A stretch of 64,000 bases of DNA from an uncultured Croceitalea sp. Its GTDB lineage: Bacteria > Bacteroidota > Bacteroidia > Flavobacteriales > Flavobacteriaceae. Below the pieces are notes generated by a model, which was given only the letters and a program-made list of their open reading frames with translations, was not told the origin of the DNA and searched no databases. The position numbers and the translations under genes were made by a program. The DNA lies in contig CANMOV010000003.1 in NCBI GenBank assembly GCA_947499565.1, positions 434,001-498,000 on the forward strand. Reading direction: 5' to 3'. How positions within the stretch are numbered: position 1 is the stretch's first letter; each line of letters begins with the position of its first letter. Positions 27,860 through 37,392 of this stretch are shown here, one piece after another.

Positions 27860-29212
27860 TTAGTAATCGTATTTTTCATCCATTTCAAAATCTTCCATGA
27901 ACTTAGTGGTATAGTTACCGGCTAAATAATCTGGATGATCCATTAATTGTCTGTGGAATGGTATTGTAGTCTTTACGCCTTCAATCACAAATTCATCTAA
28001 GGCGCGTCTCATTTTATTAATAGCTTCTTCACGAGTCTGTGCTGTAGTAATTAGTTTAGCCACCATAGAATCATAATTAGGCGGAATAATATAACCACTA
28101 TATACATGTGTGTCTAAACGAATACCATGGCCTCCAGGGGTATGCAAAGTGCTAATCTTTCCAGGAGATGGTCTAAAGTTATTGTAAGGGTCTTCAGCAT
28201 TAATTCTACATTCTATTGAGTGTAGCTTTGGAATGTAATTTTTGCCGGAGATAGGAACCCCTCCTGCAACCAAAATCTGCTCCCTAATCAAATCATAATC
28301 TACAACCTGTTCTGTAATTGGGTGCTCTACCTGAATACGTGTATTCATTTCCATAAAGTAAAATTTTCGATGTTTATCTACCAAAAATTCTACTGTTCCA
28401 GCGCCTTCATACTTTATATACTCCGCAGCTTTCACTGCAGCTTTACCCATATCATCCCTTAACTTATCAGTCATAAAAGGCGACGGCGTTTCCTCAGTTA
28501 GCTTTTGGTGCCTTCTTTGAACGGAACAATCACGTTCAGAAAGATGGCACGCTTTACCGTATTGGTCTCCAACTATTTGAATCTCAATATGACGCGGCTC
28601 TTCTATCAATTTTTCCATATACATAGCGCCATTTCCAAAGGCTGCAGAAGCTTCTTGAACCGCACTATTATATAGTTCTTCCATTTCATCTTCGCTCCAT
28701 ACAGCACGCATTCCCTTTCCTCCACCACCAGCAGTGGCTTTTATCATAACAGGGTAGCCCATCTTTTTTGCTGTCTTCTTAGCATCTGCAACATCTTTTA
28801 AAAGGCCATCTGAGCCTGGTACACATGGTACACCAGCTTTTTTCATGGTTTCTTTTGCAGTTGCCTTATCACCCATTCTGTCTATCTGGTCACCAGATGC
28901 ACCAATAAATTTGATGTCGTGCTCCGCACAAATTTTTGAAAACTTAGAATTCTCAGAAAGAAACCCATATCCAGGATGTATTGCATCTGCATTGGTGATT
29001 TCTGCAGCTGCTATTATATTTGGAATCTTCAAGTAAGATTCACTGCTAGGAGCTGGTCCTATACAAACTGCTTCATCTGCAAAACGCACGTGCAAACTTT
29101 CTTCGTCCGCTTTTGAGTATACAGCAACGGTTTTGATGCCCATTTCTTTGCATGTTCGTATAACACGAAGCGCAATTTCTCCTCTGTTGGCTATCAATAT
29201 TTTTTTAAACAT
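27860..29212 (-). CDS. accC: Biotin carboxylase subunit of acetyl-CoA carboxylase
   Basis: A 450-aa ATP-grasp enzyme: [19 protein letters not shown] start, ATP-binding loop [26 protein letters not shown] with the catalytic Glu, and a C-terminal substrate-binding end. It carboxylates the biotin of AccB with bicarbonate and ATP, the first step of malonyl-CoA synthesis. It is downstream of accB in the order fabH-accB-accC. Confidence 0.97.
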   Translation of the reverse strand: MFKKILIANRGEIALRVIRTCKEMGIKTVAVYSKADEESLHVRFADEAVCIGPAPSSESYLKIPNIIAAAEITNADAIHPGYGFLSENSKFSKICAEHDIKFIGASGDQIDRMGDKATAKETMKKAGVPCVPGSDGLLKDVADAKKTAKKMGYPVMIKATAGGGGKGMRAVWSEDEMEELYNSAVQEASAAFGNGAMYMEKLIEEPRHIEIQIVGDQYGKACHLSERDCSVQRRHQKLTEETPSPFMTDKLRDDMGKAAVKAAEYIKYEGAGTVEFLVDKHRKFYFMEMNTRIQVEHPITEQVVDYDLIREQILVAGGVPISGKNYIPKLHSIECRINAEDPYNNFRPSPGKISTLHTPGGHGIRLDTHVYSGYIIPPNYDSMVAKLITTAQTREEAINKMRRALDEFVIEGVKTTIPFHRQLMDHPDYLAGNYTTKFMEDFEMDEKYDY

Positions 29213-29219
29213 ATCTTTT

Positions 29220-29307
29220 TAGTTTAAGAGTTTATAGTTTAGTAGTTTATTTGTTTAAAGGCGAATTGCTTTTAAACTTTTAAAACTTAAAACTTCTAAA
29301 CTTAAAA
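29220..29307. repeat. AT-rich imperfect inverted repeat between accB and accC
   Basis: The gap is full of AGTTTA-type words on one side (AGTTTAAGAGTTTATAG) and TAAACTT-type words on the other (AAACTTCTAAACTTAA), giving a long imperfect stem with a spacer rich in TTTAAAGG. There is no T tract, so it may be an mRNA hairpin or processing site. Confidence 0.4.
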
Positions 29308-29790
29308 TTATGATGGGTCTACCAAAAATAGTGGTTGGTCAAACTCTACTGGTGAAGAATCATCAACTAAAATTTTGACAATTTTCCCTGAAACCTCTGA
29401 CTCAATATCATTAAATAGTTTCATTGCTTCAATAACACAAAGGACATCTCCTTGTTGGATATCTTTCCCTACTTCAACAAAATTAGGTTTGTCTGGAGCA
29501 GGTTTTCTGTAAAAAGTTCCTATTATAGGTGACTTAATAGTAATGTATTTTGAATCGTCTTCAGCAGCAGGTGCAGCGGCTGGAGCAGCAGCTTCTGTAA
29601 CAACTGGAGCAGTTGCCGCAGCAACTGGAGCTTGAGCCATTGGTATTTGTTGCACAATCGTTGTTTCGGAAGGGCTAGACTGATCACCTGTACGAATAGT
29701 AATCTTGATATCTTCCATTTCCAACTTCACTTCACTTGCGCCAGATTTAGCAACAAACTTGATCAAGCTTTGAATTTCTTTAATATCCAT
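29308..29790 (-). CDS. accB: Biotin carboxyl carrier protein (AccB)
   Basis: A 160-aa protein. The N-terminal segment MDIKEIQSLIKFVAKSG is followed by an Ala/Pro-rich linker (residues 55-75) and the biotinyl domain with CVIEAMKLFNDIE, where Lys is biotinylated. It carries the carboxyl group between AccC and the carboxyltransferase. It lies 27 bases after fabH. Confidence 0.96.
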   Translation of the reverse strand: MDIKEIQSLIKFVAKSGASEVKLEMEDIKITIRTGDQSSPSETTIVQQIPMAQAPVAAATAPVVTEAAAPAAAPAAEDDSKYITIKSPIIGTFYRKPAPDKPNFVEVGKDIQQGDVLCVIEAMKLFNDIESEVSGKIVKILVDDSSPVEFDQPLFLVDPS

Positions 29791-29817
29791 TGAATTTGAT
29801 TTAGTTATTGTAGTTAG

Positions 29818-30807
29818 TTAATATGCCCATTTTAAATAAATAGATCCCCAAGTAAATCCACCACCAAAAGCTGCAAATACTAGATTATCTCCTTTTTTTA
29901 ATTGATTCTCATAATCGGCAAGAAGTAATGGTAATGTTGCAGAAGTAGTATTTCCATAACGATGAATATTCATCATCACCTTACTGTCTTCTACACCCAT
30001 GCGTCTTGCAGTAGCGTCTATTATTCGTTTATTGGCTTGGTGAGGAACTAGCCATTGCACATCATCATGTGTAAGGTTATTTCGTTCCATTATTTTACCA
30101 GATACATCCGCCATATTAGAAACAGCAAACTTGAACACCGACTTGCCATCTTGATACACATAATGTTGGTTATTCTTTACGGTTTCTTCAGAAGCTGGTA
30201 AAATGGAACCTCCAGCATCCATTTTAAGGAAATTTCTTCCTACGCCATCTGATCTTAAATATTCGTCTTGCAATCCCAACCCTTCGTCATTAGGCTCAAA
30301 AAGCGCTGCACCTGCACCATCTCCAAAAATGATACATGTGGTTCTATCCGTATAATCTATAATAGAGGACATTTTATCTGCACCTATTAATAAGACTTTC
30401 TTATACCTACCCGATTCTATGTAGCTTGATGCCGTAGACATTCCGTACAAGAAACTTGAACATGCTGCTTGTAAATCGTAAGAAAATGCGTTACTAGCTC
30501 CTATTTCCGAAGCTACATATGCAGCCGTTGATGCGACCATCATATCTGGAGTGGCAGTTGCTACCAAAACCAAATCTATCTCTAATGGGTCTAAATTCTT
30601 TTTCTGAATTAAGTTTTCCGCAGCTTTTATGGCAAGATAAGAAGTTCCTGCTCCCTCTTTCTTTAATATCCTTCTTTCTTTAATACCAGTTCTGCTCGTA
30701 ATCCACTCATCATTGGTATCTACCATAGTCTCCAATATCTCATTGGTTAAGACGAAGTCTGGAAGATATGCTCCTACAGCGGTAATTGCTGCTGTTTTTT
30801 TTGTCAT
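29818..30807 (-). CDS. fabH: 3-oxoacyl-ACP synthase III (FabH)
   Basis: A 329-aa thiolase-fold condensing enzyme. The active-site Cys is in DLQAACSSFLYGM, the His in VPHQANKRIIDAT and the Asn in HRYGNTTSAT. It starts fatty-acid chains by condensing acyl-CoA with malonyl-ACP. It begins after the rpmF terminator with its own upstream region, which has a 21-bp-spaced direct repeat. Confidence 0.96.
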   Translation of the reverse strand: MTKKTAAITAVGAYLPDFVLTNEILETMVDTNDEWITSRTGIKERRILKKEGAGTSYLAIKAAENLIQKKNLDPLEIDLVLVATATPDMMVASTAAYVASEIGASNAFSYDLQAACSSFLYGMSTASSYIESGRYKKVLLIGADKMSSIIDYTDRTTCIIFGDGAGAALFEPNDEGLGLQDEYLRSDGVGRNFLKMDAGGSILPASEETVKNNQHYVYQDGKSVFKFAVSNMADVSGKIMERNNLTHDDVQWLVPHQANKRIIDATARRMGVEDSKVMMNIHRYGNTTSATLPLLLADYENQLKKGDNLVFAAFGGGFTWGSIYLKWAY

Positions 30808-30827
30808 GCTAATGTCCGTTTTTTGTC

Positions 30828-30866
30828 AAAAAAGGTGAAAATAGACCAAAAAGTGGTGAAAAGTAG
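30828..30866. promoter_or_regulatory. Direct repeat upstream of fabH
   Basis: GGTGAAAA occurs at 30834 and 30855, 21 bases apart, each followed within two bases by TAG. The copies lie 27-55 bases upstream of the fabH start. They look like a dimer-of-dimers operator or a tandem pair of -7-like elements on the minus strand. Confidence 0.35.
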
Positions 30867-30924
30867 TGATTTTTTACGACTTTTTGTTCCAAAACCACTC
30901 GTTTTTGACAAATGAGTTAATTCC

Positions 30925-30957
30925 ATAAAAAAACTCCCGATACTTAAATCGAGAGTT
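30925..30957 (-). terminator. Intrinsic terminator after rpmF
   Basis: On the minus strand AACTCTCGAT pairs with ATCGGGAGTT (one wobble) across loop TTAAGT and is followed by TTTTTTA. It lies 25 bases past the rpmF stop and separates the YceD-L32 pair from fabH. Confidence 0.8.
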
Positions 30958-30981
30958 ACTATATCTTTAGAATATAACTGT

Positions 30982-31182
30982 TTATGCAGCAGTTTCTTCC
31001 TCTGTTTTGTCAATTAAAACTTGGCCTCGGTAATACAATTTTCCTTCGAACCAATGCGCTCTGTGGTATAAATGCATTTCTCCAGTTGAAGAGTCTTTCG
31101 CAATTGTTGGAGCAACAGCTTTATAATGCGTACGTCTTTTGTCTCTTCTTGTTCTTGATATTTTTCTTTTAGGATGTGCCAT
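30982..31182 (-). CDS. rpmF: 50S ribosomal protein L32
   Basis: A 66-aa protein beginning [20 protein letters not shown], the L32 N-terminus, with a basic region and an acidic tail. The zinc-finger cysteines of some L32 proteins are missing, as in many Bacteroidota. It follows the YceD-like gene by 6 bases, the classical yceD-rpmF pair. Confidence 0.96.
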   Translation of the reverse strand: MAHPKRKISRTRRDKRRTHYKAVAPTIAKDSSTGEMHLYHRAHWFEGKLYYRGQVLIDKTEEETAA

Positions 31183-31188
31183 TGTTGC

Positions 31189-31728
31189 CTATTTATCCGT
31201 TAATAATTTTTTTAATCCGTCCCATCTAGGGTCTGTATCTTCTTTATTTTCTTTTGTCTCTTCTGGTTTTGGTTGCAATTCTTCAAGCTTATCTAATACT
31301 TCAGATTTTAAAGTACCATCTAGTACGCCTGGATGAATTCTTTTCTGTGGAACTGCTAGAACTAGCATTTCATACACATATTGTGCGATGTTTACTTGAT
31401 ACTCCCCATGGGGCAGAATCAAAATCTCATCATCTTCATCATTAAATTCTTCCCCAAACTTGATAACCAATTGCAAATCTGTTTCGATTTCCTGATTGTA
31501 TGGTTCACTCGTTAAGTCACAATTAACGTTAACACTGCCAGATGCGATAATGTCTAATTCCATCATCGTATTCATCTTGTTTAAAACAGCTTTTAAGTTA
31601 ATCGAAGAAGCGTTAAATTCCTCATAACCAAAAGATTCAAAGAACGTATTGTCAATTGCGTACTCAAACTCGTGTTTTCCTAACTTCAATCCTGAAAAAG
31701 GAATAAAAAACCCCTTCAACTTCATCAT
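31189..31728 (-). CDS. YceD/DUF177 family protein
   Basis: A 179-aa acidic protein of the DUF177 family: middle motif VNVNCDLTSEPYNQEIETDL, then LPHGEYQVNIAQYVYEMLVL and VPQKRIHPGV. YceD is linked to 23S rRNA accumulation and ribosome assembly, and it is almost always followed by rpmF as here. Two adjacent ATG codons begin the frame; the first is used. No membrane segments. Confidence 0.85.
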   Translation of the reverse strand: MMKLKGFFIPFSGLKLGKHEFEYAIDNTFFESFGYEEFNASSINLKAVLNKMNTMMELDIIASGSVNVNCDLTSEPYNQEIETDLQLVIKFGEEFNDEDDEILILPHGEYQVNIAQYVYEMLVLAVPQKRIHPGVLDGTLKSEVLDKLEELQPKPEETKENKEDTDPRWDGLKKLLTDK

Positions 31729-31825
31729 TTTTACTCGTAAGGTTTGTGTACCAGCCTATAAGGCGGGTGCAAAGATAGTATTTATTTACAAAATGCCAAT
31801 CTTTAGCGAAAAATATAACGTGCTA

Positions 31826-32878
31826 TTATGCAGAACGTTTTACTCTTTGCTTTTTTAGTGGATTTTTAGTTAGCTCTTTGTGCTCTTTTCTATTTCTAAA
31901 TATTCTAATAGCTGTAAAAACAGCTTCTTTAAAAGAGCTTTCATCTGCTTCACATTTTCCTGCTATTTCGTAGGCAGTACCATGATCTGGAGAGGTTCTT
32001 ACTTTACTAAGACCTGCAGTAAAATTTACCCCTTTGCCAAATGATAATGTTTTAAAAGGTATTAAGCCTTGGTCATGATACGCCGCTAGGATAGCGTCAA
32101 AGTTGCCATGATTGTTTGACCCAAAAAAACTGTCTGCCGAGTACGGTCCATAAACCAAATACCCTTCATTGAATAATGTTTCGATAACTGGCTTCATTAT
32201 CTTATCATCTTCTTCACCAATTGTACCATTATCTCCACTGTGTGGATTTATGCCCAACATTGCAATTTTAGGTCTTCGGACTCCAAAATCTTTCTGTAAT
32301 GATTCTGTCATGGTTAAGACCTTCTCTCTAATGAGCTTTGTTGTAATTGCATTAGCCACATCTTTTACTGCAATGTGATCCGTTAAAAGACCAACTCTAA
32401 GTTCATCGGTTACCATGAACATTAAGCTTTCGCCGTTAAGCTCTTTCGCTAAATAATCTGTATGTCCGGGGAATTTGAAGTCTTCTGCTTGTATGTTATT
32501 CTTGTTTATTGGTGCTGTCACCAAAACATCTATCTCATTATTCTTTAATGCAGCAACCGCAGCTCTTAGGGATTTTATAGCATACTTCCCACCTTCTTCA
32601 GTAGCTTTCCCAAACTCAGTTCTAGGGGCTTCTTTCCAAACATTCACCACATTAATTTTACCTTCAATCGCTTTAGCCGCATTATGGACACCATTAAAGC
32701 TCAGTTCTAAGTTTAATGTCTGCTTTTGATGTGATACCGTTTTGTTAGAGGCAAAAAGAACAGGAGTACAAAAATCCAACATTCGAGAATCTTCAAAGGT
32801 CTTTAAAGCTACTTCACAGCCAATACCATTTAAATCCCCAATAGAAATGCCCAATCTTATTTTTTTACTTCCCTCCAT
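31826..32878 (-). CDS. pdxA: 4-hydroxythreonine-4-phosphate dehydrogenase
   Basis: A 350-aa isopropylmalate-dehydrogenase-like enzyme. The three metal-ligand His are seen in KFPGHTDYLAKEL, LLTDHIAVKDV and AAYHDQGLIP. It starts RLGISIGDLNGIGCEVALK. It oxidises 4-phosphohydroxy-L-threonine in vitamin B6 synthesis. It diverges from riboflavin synthase with 58 bases between starts. Confidence 0.96.
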   Translation of the reverse strand: MEGSKKIRLGISIGDLNGIGCEVALKTFEDSRMLDFCTPVLFASNKTVSHQKQTLNLELSFNGVHNAAKAIEGKINVVNVWKEAPRTEFGKATEEGGKYAIKSLRAAVAALKNNEIDVLVTAPINKNNIQAEDFKFPGHTDYLAKELNGESLMFMVTDELRVGLLTDHIAVKDVANAITTKLIREKVLTMTESLQKDFGVRRPKIAMLGINPHSGDNGTIGEEDDKIMKPVIETLFNEGYLVYGPYSADSFFGSNNHGNFDAILAAYHDQGLIPFKTLSFGKGVNFTAGLSKVRTSPDHGTAYEIAGKCEADESSFKEAVFTAIRIFRNRKEHKELTKNPLKKQRVKRSA

Positions 32879-32936
32879 AAAATCTATATTCGAATAGCTA
32901 CTTTTACACTACAAAGCTAGGTAATTTAGAAAAGAC

Positions 32937-33527
32937 ATGTTTACAGGCATTATTGAGACATTAGGAGAGGTAAAGCACTTAAAAAAAGAAGGTGAAAATC
33001 TTCATATCACTATAGCTTCAGGACTAAGTCCAGAGCTTAAGATTGATCAGAGTGTAGCTCACAATGGTGTGTGTTTAACTGTAGTAGCTCTAGAAAACGA
33101 TGAATACACTGTTACCGCTATCCAGGAAACTTTAGACAAAACCAGCTTGGGAGAACTAAACGTTGGGGATAAAGTGAATCTGGAACGTGCTATGGTATTG
33201 GGAGCGCGGTTAGACGGCCATATCGTTCAAGGTCATGTTGATCAGACCGCAACTTGCCAAAATGTTGAAGAAAAGGACGGAAGCTGGATTTTTACCTTTA
33301 CCTATGATGCGAGTTTAAACAATGTGACCATTGAAAAGGGTTCCATAACCATTGATGGAACAAGCCTTACTGTAGTAGATTCTAAAAAGGATACTTTTAG
33401 TGTAGCTATTATTCCTTATACCTACGAAAACACAAGATTTAATACCTATAAAAAAGGAACAACAGTAAATCTAGAATTTGATGTAATTGGAAAATATGTT
33501 GCTAAGCTAATGGAATTAAATACTTAG
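32937..33527 (+). CDS. ribE: Riboflavin synthase alpha subunit
   Basis: A 196-aa protein of two tandem lumazine-binding domains: MFTGIIETLGEVKHLKKEG opens the first and the second begins near GARLDGHIVQGHVDQ. It dismutates 6,7-dimethyl-8-ribityllumazine to riboflavin. No FMN riboswitch is visible in the short leader. The stop overlaps the end of the convergent NagX-like gene. Confidence 0.95.
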   Translation: MFTGIIETLGEVKHLKKEGENLHITIASGLSPELKIDQSVAHNGVCLTVVALENDEYTVTAIQETLDKTSLGELNVGDKVNLERAMVLGARLDGHIVQGHVDQTATCQNVEEKDGSWIFTFTYDASLNNVTIEKGSITIDGTSLTVVDSKKDTFSVAIIPYTYENTRFNTYKKGTTVNLEFDVIGKYVAKLMELNT

Positions 33528-34609
33528 ACCTTTATAAAAATCTTACGCTTATATAACACATAAGCCAATACACAATAAAAGGCAACCACGCTTAATCCAT
33601 ATAACAACGAAGAAAGTTCCAAAGACATAAAATCTTGGACATATACTTTTTGAAACAGCCAACCATGTAAAGAGGTTTCACCAACTTTTATTAAACCCAT
33701 TAGCTTGCTAATGAAGCTTGACAAAAAGTACAAAACAATAGCGTTGGCTCCGGCATATCTAAATACACTGCCAAATTTTATTCCCTTAATATCGGTCAAA
33801 TAATAAATTAAGGCCAAAACCACATTTGCCCAACCCGCTGTAACCAATACAAAACTGCTTGTCCAAAGTGCCTTATTAATTGGAAAAATGAAATCCCATA
33901 AATGGCCTATCAATAGTAAAGAACCTCCTAAACCAAATAAAATTGTCGCTTTTTTCTTTTGTTTTGAAGTTAAAATAAGTCCTGTGAAAATTCCCAATAA
34001 GGAACTTACAATTGATGGTATTGTACTTAACAAACCTTCTGGGTCATAATCTGGTTTGTAGTTGTGCGTTCCAAATACTTTTACATCTAACCAATTTGCG
34101 AAATTATTAGGAGCACGATCTAAAGTTGATTCTATTCCGTTTACTGGAACCAAAGTCATTAATAGCCAATATCCTATTAAAAGTAGTGCAGAAACTCCAA
34201 TAAGTTTTTTCCAATCTAGGTTTATAAAAAGAATAGCAGCAAAAAAGAAAACTACTCCTATTCTTTGTAAAACTCCAGGAAATCTAATCTCCGCAAAGTC
34301 TTTTATGAATGGGAAGCTTAACGTAAATGCTCCTAAAAACAATCCTAAGCCTATTAATTTTAAACTTCGAATAGTGATTTTTCTATACGTGCCAGCATTG
34401 GTTTCTTTGTTTTTATATGCAAAGACTATAGAGGTTCCAACTATGAAAAGAAAGAAGGGAAAAACTAAATCTGTAGGCGTATAACCATGCCATTTTGCAT
34501 GCAAAAAAGGAGCATACACGTTTGACCATGTGCCAGGCGTATTGACTAAAATCATTAAAACGATAGTCATTCCCCTAAAAATATCAACCGAGAGTATCCT
34601 GTTTTTCAT
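33524..34609 (-). CDS. NagX/HGSNAT-like membrane acyltransferase (DUF5009)
   Basis: A 361-aa protein with about 10 membrane spans. The N-terminus carries the family motif RILSVDIFRGMTIVLMILVN then HAKWHGYTPTDLVFPFFLF, typical of HGSNAT/DUF5009 proteins that acetylate amino sugars across the membrane. Its start lies 9 bases after the stop of a sodium-solute symporter gene, so the two may import and process one amino sugar. Substrate is an inference. Confidence 0.85.
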   Translation of the reverse strand: MKNRILSVDIFRGMTIVLMILVNTPGTWSNVYAPFLHAKWHGYTPTDLVFPFFLFIVGTSIVFAYKNKETNAGTYRKITIRSLKLIGLGLFLGAFTLSFPFIKDFAEIRFPGVLQRIGVVFFFAAILFINLDWKKLIGVSALLLIGYWLLMTLVPVNGIESTLDRAPNNFANWLDVKVFGTHNYKPDYDPEGLLSTIPSIVSSLLGIFTGLILTSKQKKKATILFGLGGSLLLIGHLWDFIFPINKALWTSSFVLVTAGWANVVLALIYYLTDIKGIKFGSVFRYAGANAIVLYFLSSFISKLMGLIKVGETSLHGWLFQKVYVQDFMSLELSSLLYGLSVVAFYCVLAYVLYKRKIFIKV

Positions 34610-34618
34610 TGCGTTAAG

Positions 34619-36430
34619 TTATAAAATAGTTGACTTCATCTTGCCCCAAGCTCGTATTAGTAAAAATGCAGATATAATGGCTATGCCCGTTAGCATTAAA
34701 GCCAATTTAGTTTCCCCATATATCCAATACCCGGTTGCGAACATTATCGTATAAATTAGGATAACACCAAGAAGCATTGCGCCAATACCAGATGGCACAC
34801 TCCACTTTTCATTTGAATCCGCTATTTCAATACCATCTTCTTTTGCTTCTTCTACAATTTTAGACCATCCTGGACCTCCTGGTTGAATTTTTTTATAAAA
34901 ACTTTGAAGCACCTCTTTGCTTTCAGGTTGAGTTACAAATGTGGCAGTAACCCAAATTATAGTAGTTACTATCATGATAAACGGCAGTTCTCCCCAATCT
35001 GGAAATATCCCTGTTTCCGGATTAAAAAGCATATGCTTTAATGAAGTAGTCTCTAAAAGAATCGCTAGAATTCCAGACGAAAACATCGCCGTAATTTCAC
35101 TCCAAGAATTAATTCTCCACCAGAACCATCTCAAAATAAAAATAAGCCCGGTTCCAGCACCAAAGGATAGTAATAGATTAAAAACACCCATGGCATCTTG
35201 CAATGCTAAAGCTAAAATCGCGCTTAAAATCATTAATACCACGGTAGACAATCGCCCTACGCGTACCATTTGCTTTTCACTGGCATTTGGATTGACCTGT
35301 TGTTTGTAAAAGTCAAAAACAATATAGGATGAACCCCAATTTAACTGTGTGGAAATCGTACTCATATAGGCCGCAACTAAAGACGCCAAAACAATTCCTA
35401 ATAATCCTGTTGGCAGTTTGGTAAGCATTGCAGAATAGGCCAAATCTTCACCAAGCTTGCTTTCCGCAACATTTGGAAAAGCTTCTTGTATACTTGCTAC
35501 ATCTGGGTAAACTACCAAAGAGGCAAGCGCTACTAGAATCCAAGGCCATGGACGTAAAGCATAGTGCATAATATTAAAAAAGAACGTTGCTCCAATTGCA
35601 TGATTCTCGTTCTTCGCGGCTAGCATTCGTTGTGCAATATAACCGCCGCCGCCTGGTTCTCCCCCAGGATACCAAGAACTCCACCATTGCACTGCTAGTG
35701 GTATAACAAGTAAGGTAATTACTGCTTTTTTATTATTAAAATCTGGGAGAATACTAAGTTTATCTTTTACATTTTCGTTTTCTAAAACTGCCTGTAAGCC
35801 TCCAACTTCAGGAATGTTTACTAAATAATAAGCAGCTCCAATTGCTCCGGCCATTGCAACAAAAAAGAGTAAGAAATCGCTATAGACTACCCCTTTAAAA
35901 CCTCCCAAGGCACTAAATACCACAGTAATTAGTCCTGCAGCCACAACGGTTTCCCAAGGTTCTAAACCTAACATTACTCCGCCAATTTTTATAGCAGCAA
36001 GCGTAACGGACGCCATGGTAATCACATTAAAAAGAACGCCCAAGTAGACCGCTCTAAACTTTCTTAAAAAACTAGCTGCTTTTCCACCATATCTAATTTC
36101 ATAAAACTCTAAATCTGTTTTTACATTAGATTTTCTCCAAAGCTTTGCATACACAAAAACAGTAAGCATTCCTGTTAATAGAAAACACCACCAGCCCCAG
36201 TTCCCAGAAACACCATTTGTACGCACTAAATCTGTTACTAAATTAGGCGTGTCTGTAGAAAAAGTAGTGGCAACCATCGAAAGCCCTAAGAGCCACCAAG
36301 GCATTGTTCTACCAGATAAAAAATATTCCGAGGAACTTTTTCCTGATTTTTTAGAAACATAAATACCTATAAAAAGTACGATTGCAAAGAACCCAAAAAT
36401 GAGCACATAGTCTAAGGTTTGTAAATCCAT
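34619..36430 (-). CDS. Sodium:solute symporter family transporter
   Basis: A 603-aa member of the SSS family, with about 14-15 spans. Family features are the GRTMPWWLLGLSMVATTFST segment in the first helices and the later AYMSTISTQLNWGSSYIVFD, the helix-8 Na+ site region. It co-transports Na+ with a sugar or other solute. It pairs with the NagX-like protein. Substrate unknown; an amino sugar is plausible. Confidence 0.9.
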   Translation of the reverse strand: MDLQTLDYVLIFGFFAIVLFIGIYVSKKSGKSSSEYFLSGRTMPWWLLGLSMVATTFSTDTPNLVTDLVRTNGVSGNWGWWCFLLTGMLTVFVYAKLWRKSNVKTDLEFYEIRYGGKAASFLRKFRAVYLGVLFNVITMASVTLAAIKIGGVMLGLEPWETVVAAGLITVVFSALGGFKGVVYSDFLLFFVAMAGAIGAAYYLVNIPEVGGLQAVLENENVKDKLSILPDFNNKKAVITLLVIPLAVQWWSSWYPGGEPGGGGYIAQRMLAAKNENHAIGATFFFNIMHYALRPWPWILVALASLVVYPDVASIQEAFPNVAESKLGEDLAYSAMLTKLPTGLLGIVLASLVAAYMSTISTQLNWGSSYIVFDFYKQQVNPNASEKQMVRVGRLSTVVLMILSAILALALQDAMGVFNLLLSFGAGTGLIFILRWFWWRINSWSEITAMFSSGILAILLETTSLKHMLFNPETGIFPDWGELPFIMIVTTIIWVTATFVTQPESKEVLQSFYKKIQPGGPGWSKIVEEAKEDGIEIADSNEKWSVPSGIGAMLLGVILIYTIMFATGYWIYGETKLALMLTGIAIISAFLLIRAWGKMKSTIL

Positions 36431-36541
36431 AGTTTGTTTTGGTTGATTTTTAAAGATATAGTTTTTTAGAATAGTTTTACTTTTGATTCGCTCAACCTCA
36501 ACTGAGTCCCCATTAACAACATTAGAAATTAACGCAACAGC

Positions 36542-37285
36542 ATGAATATTGAAGTTTCTCTTTTAGCATGGGTATTTGCGGGTACTGCTTCTTTTTTACT
36601 TGGAATTTCAAAAGCTGGGCTTAAAGGACTTTCCATTTTTAATGTTACTCTAATGGCGCTTGCTTTTGGCGCAAAGCAATCAACAGGATTAATAATGCCT
36701 TTGCTTTTAGTGGGTGATGTATTTGCTGTTCTTTACTATAATAGGCACACGCAATGGAAATATATCTGGAAATTTTTACCGTGGATGATTGCTGGCATCC
36801 TTGTAGGGGTACTTGTTGGTGCAGACTTGCCTGAAAAGCAATTTAAGATAGGCATGGTAGTGGTCATCATGATTAGTCTTGGGATGCTTATTTTTTGGGA
36901 AAGAAGAAAATCAAAATCTGTGCCTCATCATTGGGCATTTGCAGGAAGTACAGGTGTTTTAGCTGGAATCTGTACGATGATAGGGAATCTCGCAGGTGCT
37001 TTTACCAATCTTTTCTTTTTAGCAATGCGTTTACCTAAAAACGAATTTGTGGGAACCGCGGCATGGCTATTTTTAATTACAAACCTTTTTAAACTTCCCT
37101 TTCATTTATTTGTTTGGAAAACTATTTCTGTTGAAACCCTTACCATAAATTTAAAGTTAGTCCCCGCTATTCTATTAGGGCTTTTCATTGGAGTAAGGCT
37201 TGTAAAGCTAATTAATGAAAAGCAATACCGCATATTTGTTTTGACGGTTACTGCAATTGGGGCAATTGCAATCTTACTTAGATAA
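36542..37285 (+). CDS. Sulfite exporter TauE/SafE family protein
   Basis: A 247-aa membrane protein with about 8 spans and the family repeat (FLLGISKAGLKGLSIFNVTLM; then GICTMIGNLAGAF). It transports small sulfur-containing or organic anions. It is divergent from the symporter gene, with 111 bases between starts. Cargo unknown. Confidence 0.88.
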   Translation: MNIEVSLLAWVFAGTASFLLGISKAGLKGLSIFNVTLMALAFGAKQSTGLIMPLLLVGDVFAVLYYNRHTQWKYIWKFLPWMIAGILVGVLVGADLPEKQFKIGMVVVIMISLGMLIFWERRKSKSVPHHWAFAGSTGVLAGICTMIGNLAGAFTNLFFLAMRLPKNEFVGTAAWLFLITNLFKLPFHLFVWKTISVETLTINLKLVPAILLGLFIGVRLVKLINEKQYRIFVLTVTAIGAIAILLR

Positions 37286-37392
37286 TCCTCCTTTTATTTA
37301 TTCTAATTCTGTATTAGAAACCATCACTGAATTTTACCTGTCCAGTCTGAAGGTTTTGGCTATTTTTAGCATACTTATACCAATATATTCTT

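Noticed and set aside
32880-32936. FMN riboswitch before riboflavin synthase
   Set aside because: The leader is only 58 bases and shared with pdxA; it is too short and has none of the conserved RFN elements.
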